Of a DNA stretch of 64,000 nucleotides, positions 13,601-31,995 are shown in pieces. Below the pieces are notes generated by a model. It had not been told where the DNA came from. It saw only the letters and a program-made list of their open reading frames with translations, and ran no database searches. The DNA is from Urechis unicinctus. Its lineage: Eukaryota > Annelida > Polychaeta > Xenopneusta > Urechidae. Location: NCBI GenBank assembly GCA_034190875.2, contig CM067351.1, positions 3,917,481 to 3,981,480 on the forward strand, written 5' to 3'. A program made the position numbers and the translations under genes. The number at the start of each line of letters is the position of its first letter. The stretch's first letter is position 1.

Positions 13601-14239
13601 GTATTGTACAACCCAGCAGTTAGCACTCTTCAGATGCTTGAAAAACCTTCAAACAATATTGGTCACAGAGTGCGATTTGCAGACTGGTGCATCTGCCTTC
13701 AATGTAGGGAGAGATGCCTATCCCCGTAGAGTGGCAATGTTGCATTAAAAGACCAGACTTCTGCACATCTGCATTATCTCAGATGGAATGAGTTGGGCTC
13801 GACCCGAGCCGTAAATAACTGGTACCGGGCGTACTTGCTAGGGGAGTTAGATGTGGTTGTTAAGGACCAAAATAAAATGCTTAGACATGGTGCCTATTGG
13901 CAATTTGTTCTCTGGATTCATGCCTTTTTGTGGGAGACCAACAGGAAGGTTATTCCCTCCTGTTGTGTCTGAAAGTATGGACAGTATACTGGCTTTAAAC
14001 AAAGTAGATTTGGGTAATATTCTTAGCTTAAATGATGTAATATATAATTTAAACTAGGAAATATCTAATTCTTCTGAATGCTATTTTTGTGTGGATTATA
14101 TCATTGTCCCAGTATTGAAATTGCCTAGTCTCACAAAACGTGTGGTATAATTTGTACTGAACATTTGTATGTCGATTGTTTTTGGCATTATGTAATGAGC
14201 ATTCATATATCAGTAATTTGTTTTGTCTCACAAACGCAG
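13601..14239 (+). other. Interior of the TTAA transposon, downstream of the + gene
   Basis: No convincing coding block is seen. An open frame at 13851-14057 has no recognisable motif. It may be intron or 3' untranslated sequence of the upstream gene remnant. Confidence 0.4.
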
Positions 14240-14245
14240 AATAAA
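14240..14245 (+). terminator. Poly(A) signal of the + gene in the TTAA transposon
   Basis: AATAAA on the + strand lies 3' of the exon remnants at 13117-13600. It overlaps tail to tail with the opposing signal at 14383-14388, so the two transcripts would have shared about 150 bp at their ends. Confidence 0.4.
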
Positions 14246-14382
14246 ATATGATGCATAAATTAATTACCCAGGTTTACCACTGTCAATTAGTCATGACACG
14301 TTATCTTCATATTTGACTTTTTATGGCCACAATTCTAGTCCTGATGAAAAAAGTAGTGACATTAAAATGGGTTCATGTATTA

Positions 14383-14388
14383 TTTATT
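14383..14388 (-). terminator. Poly(A) signal of the - gene in the TTAA transposon
   Basis: TTTATT on + gives AATAAA on -, just beyond the distal open frame of the leftward gene. The equivalent signal is conserved at 30137-30142 in the other copy. Confidence 0.5.
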
Positions 14389-15516
14389 TGCCAATTCCAT
14401 GAGTTCTATTACAGTTTGGATTTGAACACATGAATGTGACTAATAAAAGATATGTACATTTCAGCAACAACAAATTTCTATTCTTATTCTTTATATTACG
14501 AGACACATGCAATTCAACTATTTCTTGGATAGAAGGCATTAGCACAAGAGCAATGTTCCGACTGATGGTGTGGGGATCATCAGCAGAGCGTTGTGGATAT
14601 TGTTTGTGAAAGCTGCGCCTTAAGATTTCTTCCATCAATCAGGTTAACTCTTGTTGCTCACGTCATTGTCGTACCTGGAAGGTTGATATTAATGTCGGTT
14701 AAAGTAAGTCAATAAAGTAATTTACCATCGGATGAAAACATGTCATCAGGTCAACATTCCCCACAGCACGCTCCCATGCTACTATGGTGGCGCTTATAAG
14801 AGGGCGGTCAAACGTCACACCGATTTTGTTTGGGCAAGCCATTCTTGTGCCGTTTGGTGCTCTAATGTAATTGGCAACGAGTAATCAAAGTAGGCCTATA
14901 TTCCAAAAAATGGACCAAAACACAAAATACTATTTTGTCTGTTAAACCTTAAAAAAATTTAACCATAAAGTTATGTGTATATAAGTAATCTAAGGCGCCC
15001 TCTAACATGCCATTTAATATGCAACATTACTCAATAATGATGTAATATAGATACAATGGCAAACCAATCCTGCCTCATGTGAGAAACAGGGAGTTTGTCA
15101 AGTGCTTGTCCAAATTTCGTTTGACCCTACAAATGAAAATCCGTTCACCTGTTTACGGTTTGTTTTACAATTAACAAATCCAAATAGTGCAAAGGACCCA
15201 AAATAGGCCCTAACATTTGATTCAATCGTTGACATTTACACCAAGTCTACTTCGAGGAGCCGATTCAACAGCAGGATCTTTCATAATATACAATTACTTA
15301 CATGCCCAGCAAAACCTTCGTAGCTTCTTTATTGGTCAAACACCTCACTTCCCTGAACGCTTCGCATTAGGCAAACTGGGCCTCTAAAGAGACCCTCGTG
15401 TTAGACCGCAGCTGGTCTCGCTCACGTTTCCTTCTTTTGTTTGTTGAATCTGTTTATAGCTTCTTTCTACCTCCACCTTTTCGTCGTTTCTTGTCCTGGT
15501 CGTCCATTATCGCCAT
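14384..15516 (-). pseudogene. Leftward gene remnant of the TTAA transposon, long copy
   Basis: The first exon runs from ATG 15516 to 15302 and ends at a perfect donor (GTAAGT). It encodes a basic leader (MDDQDKKRRKGGGRKK), then RKRERDQLRSNTR and a segment ending EEATKVLL or KEATKVLL. The pattern of a basic linker followed by an aromatic-rich helix and LL-D resembles N-terminal regions of transposon-associated DNA-binding proteins, but this is an impression. A TAA at codon 21 is shared with the other copy, and this copy has a second stop in the exon. A second block (about 14705-14878) reads NKIGVTFDRPLISATIVAWE. A last open piece (14384-14638) contains QYPQRSADDPH. Not functional; family unknown. 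Confidence 0.45.
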
Positions 15517-15700
15517 TAAAATAGTGTTAACTAAACATCCACCGGCGGCGAACGGCACAGAGTGGGGACGTTTCTGCGCTTCCGTAATTAATTATTCATG
15601 AGCTTCCAAATATTTTGACGGGACGTGAAAAATAAGGAATTAAAATTTTACTCATGCACAATTAAAAATCGAGTGATTGTTTGATGAAATGCACCTTTAA

Positions 15701-17589
15701 CTACGATGTATTGCCACATAATAGGGGCACCTTTCCCATACCCTAACATACACGGAATATGACCACTATTTTAGATTTCATGAGCAGTAATATCAATCAA
15801 AACCGGAAACATTTTCTAAACACACCCAATCGAAATGCCCGTTATGAACGAACAATATAGCCATCGATATTTGAGAGCATTTGATCAGTTGAGCATTGTA
15901 CGTCGCACTAACGGATGAAATAAAATGATTTTTTCCCCTTCATATTTGTCTAACAATCAACAAGTAGTTAGCAATAAACTTCATCGATCAAGGCGATAAC
16001 AAATGATGCAATGTCATTGACAAGTTGCAATGATATAACATCAAACATGGTTTTTCTTCCAGGGATTGATACTGTCGGATAAATAGACCGATCGTCACCG
16101 ACAAGACCCTCCGCTGTCTGAGCAATCGGCAACTCTACAAACTGTGAAATAGTACAGAGGATTCCACAAATCTGGATAAATCCATCCGTTCTGCTTGCAT
16201 AACTAATTGAAAAAAATAATGTGATTTGGCTACATACAACCGCATAGATTTTGCCATCTATTTGATTTCTTAACAAACGGAATACCACACCGACAGATGA
16301 AGTGTACTAGAACAGGAGACTATATGAAGCACCATAGTTTTTTCTACTGTAGCTGAGATTCATGTTTTACTGTTATATTATTACACGCCTGCTGAATCAC
16401 TTGTTAGCATAAAACAGCACAGTTAAAGTCCTCATCTCCGTCTCTCTTTGATCTCCATTTTTCTTCAATAAAACGCAATGTTTAATGGCTTTTTTCTGTT
16501 TAATGGACCTAAGGATGGACCGTTTGCATGATGAAATATGAAGCACAGCACCGAATAGAGTACGTAAGTCGTGCAATAGTATATTGCAATTGATGACAGT
16601 TGCATATGTTCCGGCATATGCAAATGCTTTGATTGGTGTCGCGATACTAGTGCTGGAAATTAACTTTTGTCACATACAAGACATAATGCAGCACATGGAT
16701 ATGTTTGAATTAAGCAATAATATATCATTAAGTTATAATGTATCATTAAGTCTTTGTTTTCATCAAGTCCATGAAAGGCCAAATCAAGGGGATGTGTTCA
16801 ACTTGTGGCATTCTGATACACAGCTAAACAAAGACCAATGTGAAATACAACGTATATCTGAGTGATAACAAGCCAGGTTAAGCCTTAAGTGTTTCGGGTA
16901 ATCTTTAACATTCGTATCAACATGCAGCAATGTTTGAGATCGATCTGTACATTGAGCAGATTGTTTCCCAGTTATTCAAAAACACATAGAACTGTCCTTT
17001 TTGTATTTGTATCTAGCATAGAATTATCTTGTTCTGTCATTGAATTTATCGAGCATGAGGCCACAAACATGAAATATTCTTCAAATTAACTTTTACCCAA
17101 AATAATAACGGATCGATTGAGGTCATCTGTTGTTTTTCCTCATGGGTCACCTAGAGATCAGCCATAAGCGTCGTTATCAAGGAACATAAAACTTGACGCA
17201 ACTACATTAGGGAGCGCAATACAATAACCGTAATCATGGTTGATCTGACAAGGCTTGTTATGGTGGTTGCATCTCAAAGAATACACCAATCATTCCCAGC
17301 TGGTGTCCACCCATATTTCTCGTGTTCATGTCTTGTTCAGTCTTTCGTTTATCGAAAATACAGCGAGCAGGATTTACCGTGAGCATTGTTAATCATAAGT
17401 CAAAGGAAAATGCTCCTTTATAATTAATCCGACTACCAATGTGTTGAGAAACAAATGGGGCAAGGAATTGAAAACTTGTTGTCGATCTTGAATTCAAATA
17501 ATCCTTTTGCCTCATAGACCTTATCACTTGCGATATAATAACAACGTTATACGAGATCTAGCACATATTGTTAACGAGAACAAAACAAC
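15701..17589. other. Non-coding stretch of block B
   Basis: No gene is seen. Open frames at 15968-16288 (-), 16584-16865 (+), 16889-17089 (+) and 17507-17710 (+) are matched in the inverted arm at nearly the same length. This is expected from close sequence similarity between the arms and is not by itself evidence of coding. In unit 2 the last of these has a stop codon in place of a Gly codon. Confidence 0.5.
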
Positions 17590-23640
<6,051 letters not shown>

Positions 23641-24320
23641 ATATAAGGAGTTTGACAACGTTTGTCAACGTTAACACTCTCCTATTGAAATATGGTTATG
23701 GTTAGCTAACATCGGGAAACCACCAACCTTCCGAATTGAGGACACCGTGTCGAATATGAGATACGTAGACTGTACGTTTTCTTGGTGTCACGGATTGATT
23801 TGAAACAACATAATCTTGTACTGATATAAAGTGTTCCCATTCAATACCGATGCACACGAATGCGAATCTTCTAGCTTTCATCTGACCCTGCAAATGATTC
23901 TGCAGCGGTTGACTGTAATCCTATGCTCATTATTCTTTAAAGTCGGTTGTTTTTGGCCGATTGAAGAGTAAAGCTTGATTAATGAATACTGCCGACGATA
24001 GCTGCAAGTAGAAAAATACGTCACATGTTTGTCGGAAGACTATTCACATAGCTACTATGCATCATGGAGATAATGTCAAATGTTTTTAAATTTGTGGTAA
24101 TGATAGAATTTGCCGTGAAGTCGTCCAATGGGATTGTAAATCTCACTACATGACGATGTCTTCATGACGGTTTAATAACTGCCATGTGGTCGTTCATATT
24201 GTCAATAATTTTAGGACGCATCATCAACAACGCTTCCTACCAACAACACTTCAAAGAAGCCGCAAAACTATAATATATATACATTTTACCAGCACAAGTC
24301 TCTGAATAGTTTTATATGGT

Positions 24321-24480
24321 AACAAGCACTGATTCTTAAACTGTCATTTAAGAGCTAAACATCATCTATAATGACTGCAATCCCTTGTGCGGAAACAAGC
24401 ACTGATTATTTGAAACTGGGATTCATTATAGGGAGCTACAATGAATCATCTATACTTGACTAGCAATCCCGTGTGCTAAA
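24321..24480. repeat. Two-copy imperfect tandem repeat
   Basis: Copies begin with ACAAGCACTGATT at about 24322 and 24395, and both run through an ATCATCTATA...GACT...GCAATCCC...GTGTGC/CTTGTGC pattern. Unit length is about 73-87 bp. Confidence 0.7.
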
Positions 24481-24502
24481 ATGGTGTTTGAAGCACCATT
24501 TT
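24478..24502. other. Perfect 9 bp hairpin
   Basis: AAAATGGTG (24478-24486) pairs with CACCATTTT (24494-24502) around a 7 nt TTTGAAG loop. It sits exactly between the two local tandem duplications. The function is unknown. Confidence 0.7.
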
Positions 24503-24819
24503 TAAGAATGTAAATAGTATGGGAATAACAAGATAGGGACACCACAATGGCCATCGGTATGAATCATGCTTGTTAGTTGTTTTTATTGCAGATCTTATCG
24601 TGCTATTTAGCTACCAGGTGTTCTGGTACCGAATATATTGCAAGCAACTTCGTATCAACTTGGTTTTAAGAATGTAAATAAGTATTGTTTGAGAATAACA
24701 AAATTGTACACCACAATGGCCACTCGGGCATACCGGGAATATCTATGCTTGATTAGTTGTTATCTTATTGCTGGTATCTTATTGTTGTTTTCTTATTTCC
24801 ACCAACCAGGTGTTCTGAC
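24501..24819. repeat. Second two-copy imperfect tandem repeat
   Basis: The blocks at 24501-24626 and 24663-24819 share TTAAGAATGTAAATA, CACCACAATGGCCA, a central TTAGTTGTT segment and ACCAGGTGTTCTG in the same order, with small indels between them. Confidence 0.75.
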
Positions 24820-27800
24820 ACTACAGCAGCTGCCATGCAATATATGGCAATAGATTAAGTGTATTCAGGCAGAAATGCATTGACATCAAATGTAGCTACA
24901 GTATATATATATAAACACATGATTATTGATTCAAGCGATGCGATAATCGCTGAAAAGTGTGACCATCTGCATATTGCAGCGTAAATTATATTTGGTATTA
25001 CCCACACGTGTTTTAAATGTAACCCCTTATAGATCCTTTGCACAGAAGATGTATTGGGCTAGTGTCGGAAGCTATGACACCCAGTACTCAATAGGTTAGC
25101 CGGTGTAGGGGGCGGATATAAGGCTTTGCCCGGACGACTTAACTATGATTTCGTATTCTGTCAGCTTGGCCTTTTCCAAGAATAAATCAATTCAGAGTTT
25201 TTGTGATATCATTATGGAACAGACCATTACCATGCTCATGGATCAGTGCACTACGTAGGGGAAGTTGTAGAAAAAATACTCCAGCAACGGGTGTTATGCC
25301 GAAAGGACTTTTCTGAGCAATAAGACCAACCAGCAAAGCGGTTCGCAAATAAAAGATGTTGAATTGCCCTGTGACATCCTCCGACAGTGTCGGTCATAAT
25401 TAATCTCAGGAGTGAATGCAGTTCCGCAGTAGTTTTTTAGTTTTGTATTATGATTTGTCTGCAAAGAAGCATTCGGTGAGAAGAAAGTAAGATATCAAGT
25501 TATCAGTGCGATATATCGAGGACACTAACAGTGCCTGTGGTTTCATTCGACATCTGCGTAGGACATGAACATGCTGTGACTTGTTGTTGGCTTCATTTGT
25601 GTTGTTTGATGTTTAGTCGGTATGTTGTTAAATAGTTGAGGGACAATAATATGTATTGTCGATGATGACATTTACATTAGTAAATATGAGGTTTTGATTG
25701 CATATCATGTTTGGATTGTAGCCACTGAATAGATATTTGGCATCTGCAACAACTAGTGTTAACACTGAATAATGCGTTTAATCAAGAGTGGTTTCAACCA
25801 ATCCATCATATCAACTTATTGAAGGGGCGCTTAGTTAAGTGTACCCGTTATCATAACTGGTAAACACGTTGCCTTTGCTCCATACCAATTGGTATCCAAT
25901 ATTACAAGCTTTTGTCATGCCTCACAGATAATGTGTGTGTATGCGGACGCCATAGTCATTAATCAGAATGTTAAACCTCCTGATAATACGTGTTTTATTC
26001 AACAGGCATCAGGTGTCTCAGCACAAGCTTCCTACATCGAACGCAATGATTACCATCTTCCACATATACTAGATATAGAGTGTGTGATGCAAAACAGCTA
26101 ACGATTAATTTATCCGGACATTTGGAAAATCACCTGCGCTTCGGGCTTGGAAAAGGCGTCAGTGGAATCTTGCCTTCTTTTAGATTTGATACCATACTTT
26201 CGCTTTAAGCTTTCGTCATAAAACACGTTGGCGTTGGTGCGCCGTCAAAACTTATACCTACCTGCAGTAGACCCGCTTGGGTTGTTGTAGATGCGACACA
26301 TATTTATAGATGCATGCACACGGGGTTAATGACTCATCGGAAACTTTTAACTACCCTACTTAAAAAAAAGGCAACATAAATCGTGTGGTATTGTGTGGAT
26401 ATCCTCATACGTAGCAAGTTGTCACTGTTTGCGGTCAGCAATATTTAAAGTGCCAATATTGGTGTCCCAGTTATGCTGCGAATTCCGAAACGTGACAAGC
26501 CTATTATGAAGCGGTAAGATATCAACAAGATTACTTAATAAGCACTAACATTGACTACGGCATATCAGCAGGTCGTTGATGACGCAAAAGTCTGTTTTTT
26601 AGATTGAACGACATGCCATTCAGAAAATTAATGCACGTTTTCCGTGGTGAACACAATATGATTGATATAATTTATGCGCAACCTTGATATTCAATCATAG
26701 CATCAAAGGTGTGGTGTATTATTCAAAGGGATCGTCTTCTACAAAAGAAACACTAGTACGATGAGTGATTCCCTGCTGAGTCATCAAATCATATCCAAGA
26801 CAGCTCCATATAGATATCCCCAAGAACTTCTCAGACAGTGTTGTTTTGTTCTCGTTAACAATATGTGCTAGATCTCGTATAACGTTGTTATTATGTCGCA
26901 AGTGATAAGGTCTATGAGGCAAAATGATTATTTGAATTCAAGATCGACAACAAGTTTTCAATTCCTTGCCCCATTTGTTTCTCAACACATTGGTAGTCGG
27001 ATTAATTATAAAGGAGCATTTTCCTTTGACTTATGATTAACAATGCTCACGGTAAATCCTGCTCGCTGTATTTTCGATAAACGAAAGACTGAACAAGACA
27101 TGAACACGAGAAATATGGGTGGACACCAGCTGGGAATGATTGGTGTATTCTTTGAGATGAAACCACCATAACAAGCCTTGTCAGATCAACCATGATTACG
27201 GTTATTGTATTGCGCTCCCTAATGTAGTTGCGTCAAGTTTTATGTTCCTTGATAACGACGCTTATGGCTGATCTCTAGGTGACCCATGAGGAAAAACAAC
27301 AGATGACCTCAATCGATCCGTTATTATTTTGGGTAAAAGTTAATTTGAAGAATATTTCATGTTTGTGGCCTCATGCTCGATAAATTCAATGACAGAACAA
27401 AATAATTCTATGCTAGATACAAATACAAAAACGACAGTTCTATGTGTTTTTGAATAACTGGGAAACAATCTGCTCAATGTACAGATCGATCTCAAACATT
27501 GCTGCATGTTGATACGAATGTTAAAGATTACCCGAAACACTTAAGGCTTAACCTGGCTTGTTATCACTCAGATATACGTTGTATTTCACATTGGTATTTG
27601 TTTAGCTGTGTATCAGAATGCCACAAGTTGAACACATCCCCTTGATTTGGCCTTTCATGGACTTGATGAAAACAAAGACTTAATGATACATTATAGCTTA
27701 ATGATATATTATTGCTTAATTCAAACGTATCCATGTGCTGCATTATGTCTTGTGTGTGACAAAAGTTAATTTCCAGCACTAGTATCGCGACACCAATCAA

Positions 27801-28870
27801 AGCATTTGCATATGCCGGAACATATGCAACTGTCATCAATTGCAATATACTTTTGCACGACTTACGTACTCTATTCGGTACTGTGCTTCATATTTCATCA
27901 TGCAAACGGTCCATCCTAAGGTCCATTAAACAGAAAAAAGCCATTAAACATTGCGTTTTATTGAAGAAAATGGAGATCAAAGAGAGATGGAGAAGAGGAT
28001 ATTGACTGTGCTGTTTTATGCTAACTAGTGATTCAGCAGGCGTGTAATAGTATAACAGTAAAACATGAATCTCAGCTACAGTAGAAAAAAACTATGGTGT
28101 TTCATATAGTCTCCTGTTCTAGTACACATCATCTGTCGGTGTGGTATCCCGTTTGTTAAGAAATCAAATAGATGGCAAAATCTATGCGGTTGTATGTAGC
28201 CACATTATTTTTTTCAATTAGTTATGCAAGCAGAACGGATGGATTTATCCAGATTTGTGGAATCTTCTGTACTATTTCACAGTTTGTAGAGTAGCCGATT
28301 GCTCAGACAGCGGAGGGTCTTGTCGGTGACGATCGGAAGAAAAACCATGTTTGATGTTATATCATTGCAATTTGTTAATGACATTGCATCATTTGTTATC
28401 GCCTCGATCGATGAAGTTTATTGCTAACTACTGTTAGACAAATATGAAGGGAAAAAAATCATTTTATTTCATCCGTTAGTGCGACGTACAATGCTCAACT
28501 GATCAAATGCTCTCAAATATCGATGGCTATATTGTTCGTTCATAACGGGCATTTCGACTGGGTGTGTTTAGAAAATGTTTCCGGTTTTGATTGATATTAC
28601 TGCTCATGAAATCTAAAATAGTGGTCATATTCCGTGTATGTTAGGGTATGGGAAAGGTGCCCCTATTATGTGGCAATACATCGTAGTTAAAGGTGCATTT
28701 CATCAAACAATCACTCGATTTTTAATTGTTCATGAGTAAAATTTTAATTCCTTATTTTTCACGTCCCGTCAAAATATTTGGAAGCTCATGAATAATTAAT
28801 TACGGAAGCGCAGAAACGTCCCCACTCTGTGCCGTTCGCCGCCGGTGGATGTTTAGTTAACACTATTTTA

Positions 28871-30145
28871 ATGGCGATAATGGACGACCAGGACAAGAAA
28901 CGACGAAAAGGTGGAGGTAGAAAGAAGCTATAAACAGACTCAACAAACAAAAGAAGGAAACGTGAGCGAGACCAGCTGCGGTCTAACACGAGGCTCTCTT
29001 TAGGGGCCCAGTTTGCCAGATGGGAAGCGTTCAGGGAAGTGAGGTGTTTGACCAATGAAGAAGCTACGAAGGTTTTGCTGGACATGTTAGTAATTGTATA
29101 TTATGAAAGATCCTGCTGTTGAATCGGCTCCTCGAAGTAGACTTGGTATTAATGTCACCGATTGAATCAAATGTTAGGGCCTATTTTGGGTCCTTTGCAC
29201 TATTTGGATTTGTTAATTGTAAAACGACCCGTAAACAGGTGAACGGATTTTCATTTGTAGGGTTAAATGCAATTTCTAAATGCTTTAATCAAATATGCCA
29301 TTGGTTCCTTTGCAAGTTATCACTTTGGGCATCTCAAGACTGAAGTTATTTTTATATCTGTCAGTTAGAAAGTTGGTGCGATTTATATCATCCAAAAATG
29401 GTACTTAATTTGGACAAGCACTTGACAAACTCCCTGTTTCTCACATGAGGCAGGATTGGTTTGCCATTGTATCTATATTACATCATTATTGAGTAATGTT
29501 GCATATTAAATGAAATGATAGAGGGCGCCTTAGATAACTTATATACACATTACTTTATGGTTGAATTTATTTAAGGTTTAACAGACAAAATAGTATTTTG
29601 TGTTTTGGTCCATTTTTTGGATTATAGGCCTACTTTGATTACCCATTGCCAGTTGCATTAGGGCACCAAACGGCACAAAAATGGCTGCCCAAACAACATC
29701 GGTGTGATGTTTGACCGCCCTATTATAATCGGCACTATAGTAGCATGGGAGCGTTCTGTGGAGAATGTTGACCTGATGACTCAGTACATGTTTTCATCCG
29801 ATGGTAAATTACTTAATTGACTTACTTTAACCGACATTTATATCAACCTTCCAGGTACGACAATGACGTGAGCAACAAGAGTGAACCTGATTGATGGAAG
29901 AAATCTTAAGGCGCAGCATTCACAAACAATACCCACAACGCTCTGCTGATGATCCCCGCAACATCAGTCGGAACATTGCTCTTGTGCAAATGCCTTCTAT
30001 CCAGGAAATAGTTGAGGTGTCTCGTAATATAAAGAATAAGAATAGAAATTTGCTGTTGTTGAAATGTATATATCTTTTATTAGTCACATTCATATGTGTG
30101 CAAATCCAAACTGTAATAGAACTTATGGAATTGGCAAATAAATAA
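28871..30145 (+). pseudogene. Gene remnant of the TTAA transposon, deleted copy
   Basis: This is the homologue of 14384-15516 on the other arm. Exon 1 is 28871-29085, the same 215 nt length. It shares the TAA at codon 21 but keeps an intact later part (LSLGAQFARWEAFREV, then NEEATKVLLD) where the left copy has a second stop. Its donor has mutated to GTTAGT. The second block (about 29653-29803) contains DRPIIIGTIVAWERSVENVD, with a 1 bp deletion upstream shifting the frame, and ends at a GTAAAT donor. A tttccag-type acceptor (about 29853) leads to the final open piece 29891-30145. Not functional; family unknown. Confidence 0.45.
30137..30142 (+). terminator. Poly(A) signal of the gene remnant in the deleted TTAA copy
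   Basis: AATAAA overlaps the end of the final open piece. It is at the same place as the signal in the long copy (14383-14388, -). Confidence 0.5.
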
Positions 30146-31392
30146 TACATGAAACCATTGCCTTCAATACGCTTGCGCCATTTTTCCATCGACACGTGCT
30201 CATGCTTGTAAAGACGGGTGTGACCGACAAATTTTGTCATCGATGATATAGCGTTTAACCAGTCCGCAAAATAGTTTGTATCGGTTCCAAAAGAGTTGTT
30301 CGATTAAATGGATAAGTAAAAACGAATAAAATTTTTTGGGGGAAAAATGCACCTTTAATATCACGGTGGATGGTGCCTAAGCGGCGCTGTCTGCTGTATC
30401 GGCTGGAATCAATTGTGCGAAATATTGTCCAAGCCCTGTTCATATGACATGTTGAATGACATATTCATGTTGAATGAGATGTAAAAGCAGCTTTGCCATT
30501 TTGAAGTATTGCTCTGTGCAGCTAATTGATTATATTACCGACACTTTCGTGCGCGGGATTGTTAACGCGGCAATGAGTTTGTGTCTTCCTAATACAAATC
30601 GATTATTCGATATGATCATCACTCGTAATCCTTTATCATATTCATGTTCCGTTTCATTGTATCCAAGTGATTAATTTCCCGCGCTTTTATTATTAACCAC
30701 ACGACTTACGGCTGTTTGTTTGGTCCTGTGATTGTACTCGCTATCGCTTGAACATGTCTTTAGTGCCGTACTTTTTGTGATTATGCTGTGGCAACGTGGT
30801 GGTTGATAAACTGTACCAAATGCAATAACGGAAACAGGCTAATTGGTTAGACGTTAATAATAAAAAAACAAACAGATATTAAGCCAATGCAGAGATAGAA
30901 ACTGCATGTTTATTTGCGGTCCGTTGTGCTATTACTTAAGTTGAGGCAACAACAAAATGATCAATATTGCAATGGATTCAACTTGTTAATGTAACATATG
31001 TAAGATAATTTGACTTTGTTGTCCAGCCTAACGCATTATATTTACACGCATTCGATTGTGTTGGCTGCTTTCTGTTGTGAAAAAGCAATAGTTGTGCGCC
31101 TCATAATGTCGAACATCATGCTCAGCAACTACACACATTTCATTTCGGCCGATCTTACAGACGGAATAATATTCCGACAGAATATCAACAGTAGATTAAT
31201 GATTGAAGCAAATAATAGCTGTTATATTTATTTAACACATTATTTGCAGCTCCATGAATTAAAGCTGAACACTGATTGATAAATATATGATATGAACCTC
31301 ACTGACCACACACAATTACAGAAATAGACATCAGGATTTCATTATATTTCTGTAAGCCAGTCAACAAGATCACTTACGTTGTAAACGATTAG

Positions 31393-31995
31393 CATACATA
31401 CATACATACATACATACATACATACATACATACATACATACATACATACATACATACATACATACATACATACATACATACATACATACATACATACATA
31501 CATACATACATACATACATACATACATACATACAGACATACATACATACATACATACATACATACATACATACATACATACATACATACATACATACATA
31601 CATACATACATACATACATACATACATACATACATACATACATACATACATACATACATACATACATACATACATACATACATACATACAGACACATACA
31701 TACATACATACATACATACATACATACATACATACATACATACATACATACATACATACATACATACATACATACATACATACATACATACATACATACA
31801 TACATACATACATACATACATACATACATACATACCTACATAAATACATACATACATACATACATACATACATACATACATACATACATACATACATACA
31901 TACATACATACATACATACATACATACATACATACATACATACATACATACATACATACATACATACATACATACATACATACATACATACATAC
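31393..31995. repeat. (CATA)n array, right arm
   Basis: This is about 600 bp of ACAT repeats, the reverse-complement partner of the array at 10437-11031. It is much purer, with isolated GACA, CACA and CCTACATAA interruptions. Long Met-Tyr-Val-Cys frames here are artefacts. Confidence 0.97.

Larger units (their letters stand above)
12070..15700. mobile_element. TTAA-flanked DNA transposon, long copy
   Basis: Short terminal inverted repeats, about 10 bp, bound this roughly 3.6 kb element: AGGCGCATT from 12075 and AAATGCACCT at 15687-15696. They are flanked by TTCA (12070-12073, a decayed TTAA) and TTAA (15697-15700). The inverted-arm copy preserves perfect ends, and unit 3 shows the unoccupied site (TTGA, 61354-61357), so the borders are well supported. 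TTAA target duplications are known for the Kolobok and piggyBac superfamilies. I could not assign one, because no diagnostic transposase domain is visible. Two convergent gene remnants lie inside. The segment from about 12272 to 14368 is missing from the other copy. Confidence 0.8.
23641..24860. other. Single-copy part of the inverted-repeat spacer
   Basis: Within this window the stretch has no second copy. No gene was seen. It contains two local tandem duplications (24321-24480 and 24501-24819) and a short perfect hairpin (24478-24502). Confidence 0.6.
28687..30358. mobile_element. TTAA-flanked DNA transposon, internally deleted copy
   Basis: This copy has intact ends: TTAA (28687-28690) plus AGGTGCATTT (28691-28700), and AAATGCACCT (30345-30354) plus TTAA (30355-30358), a perfect 14 bp mirror including the target duplication. 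It is about 1.67 kb long. The rightward gene remnant is retained. The second gene is missing, because the sequence jumps from about 30147 to the equivalent of 12271 in the long copy. Confidence 0.85.
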
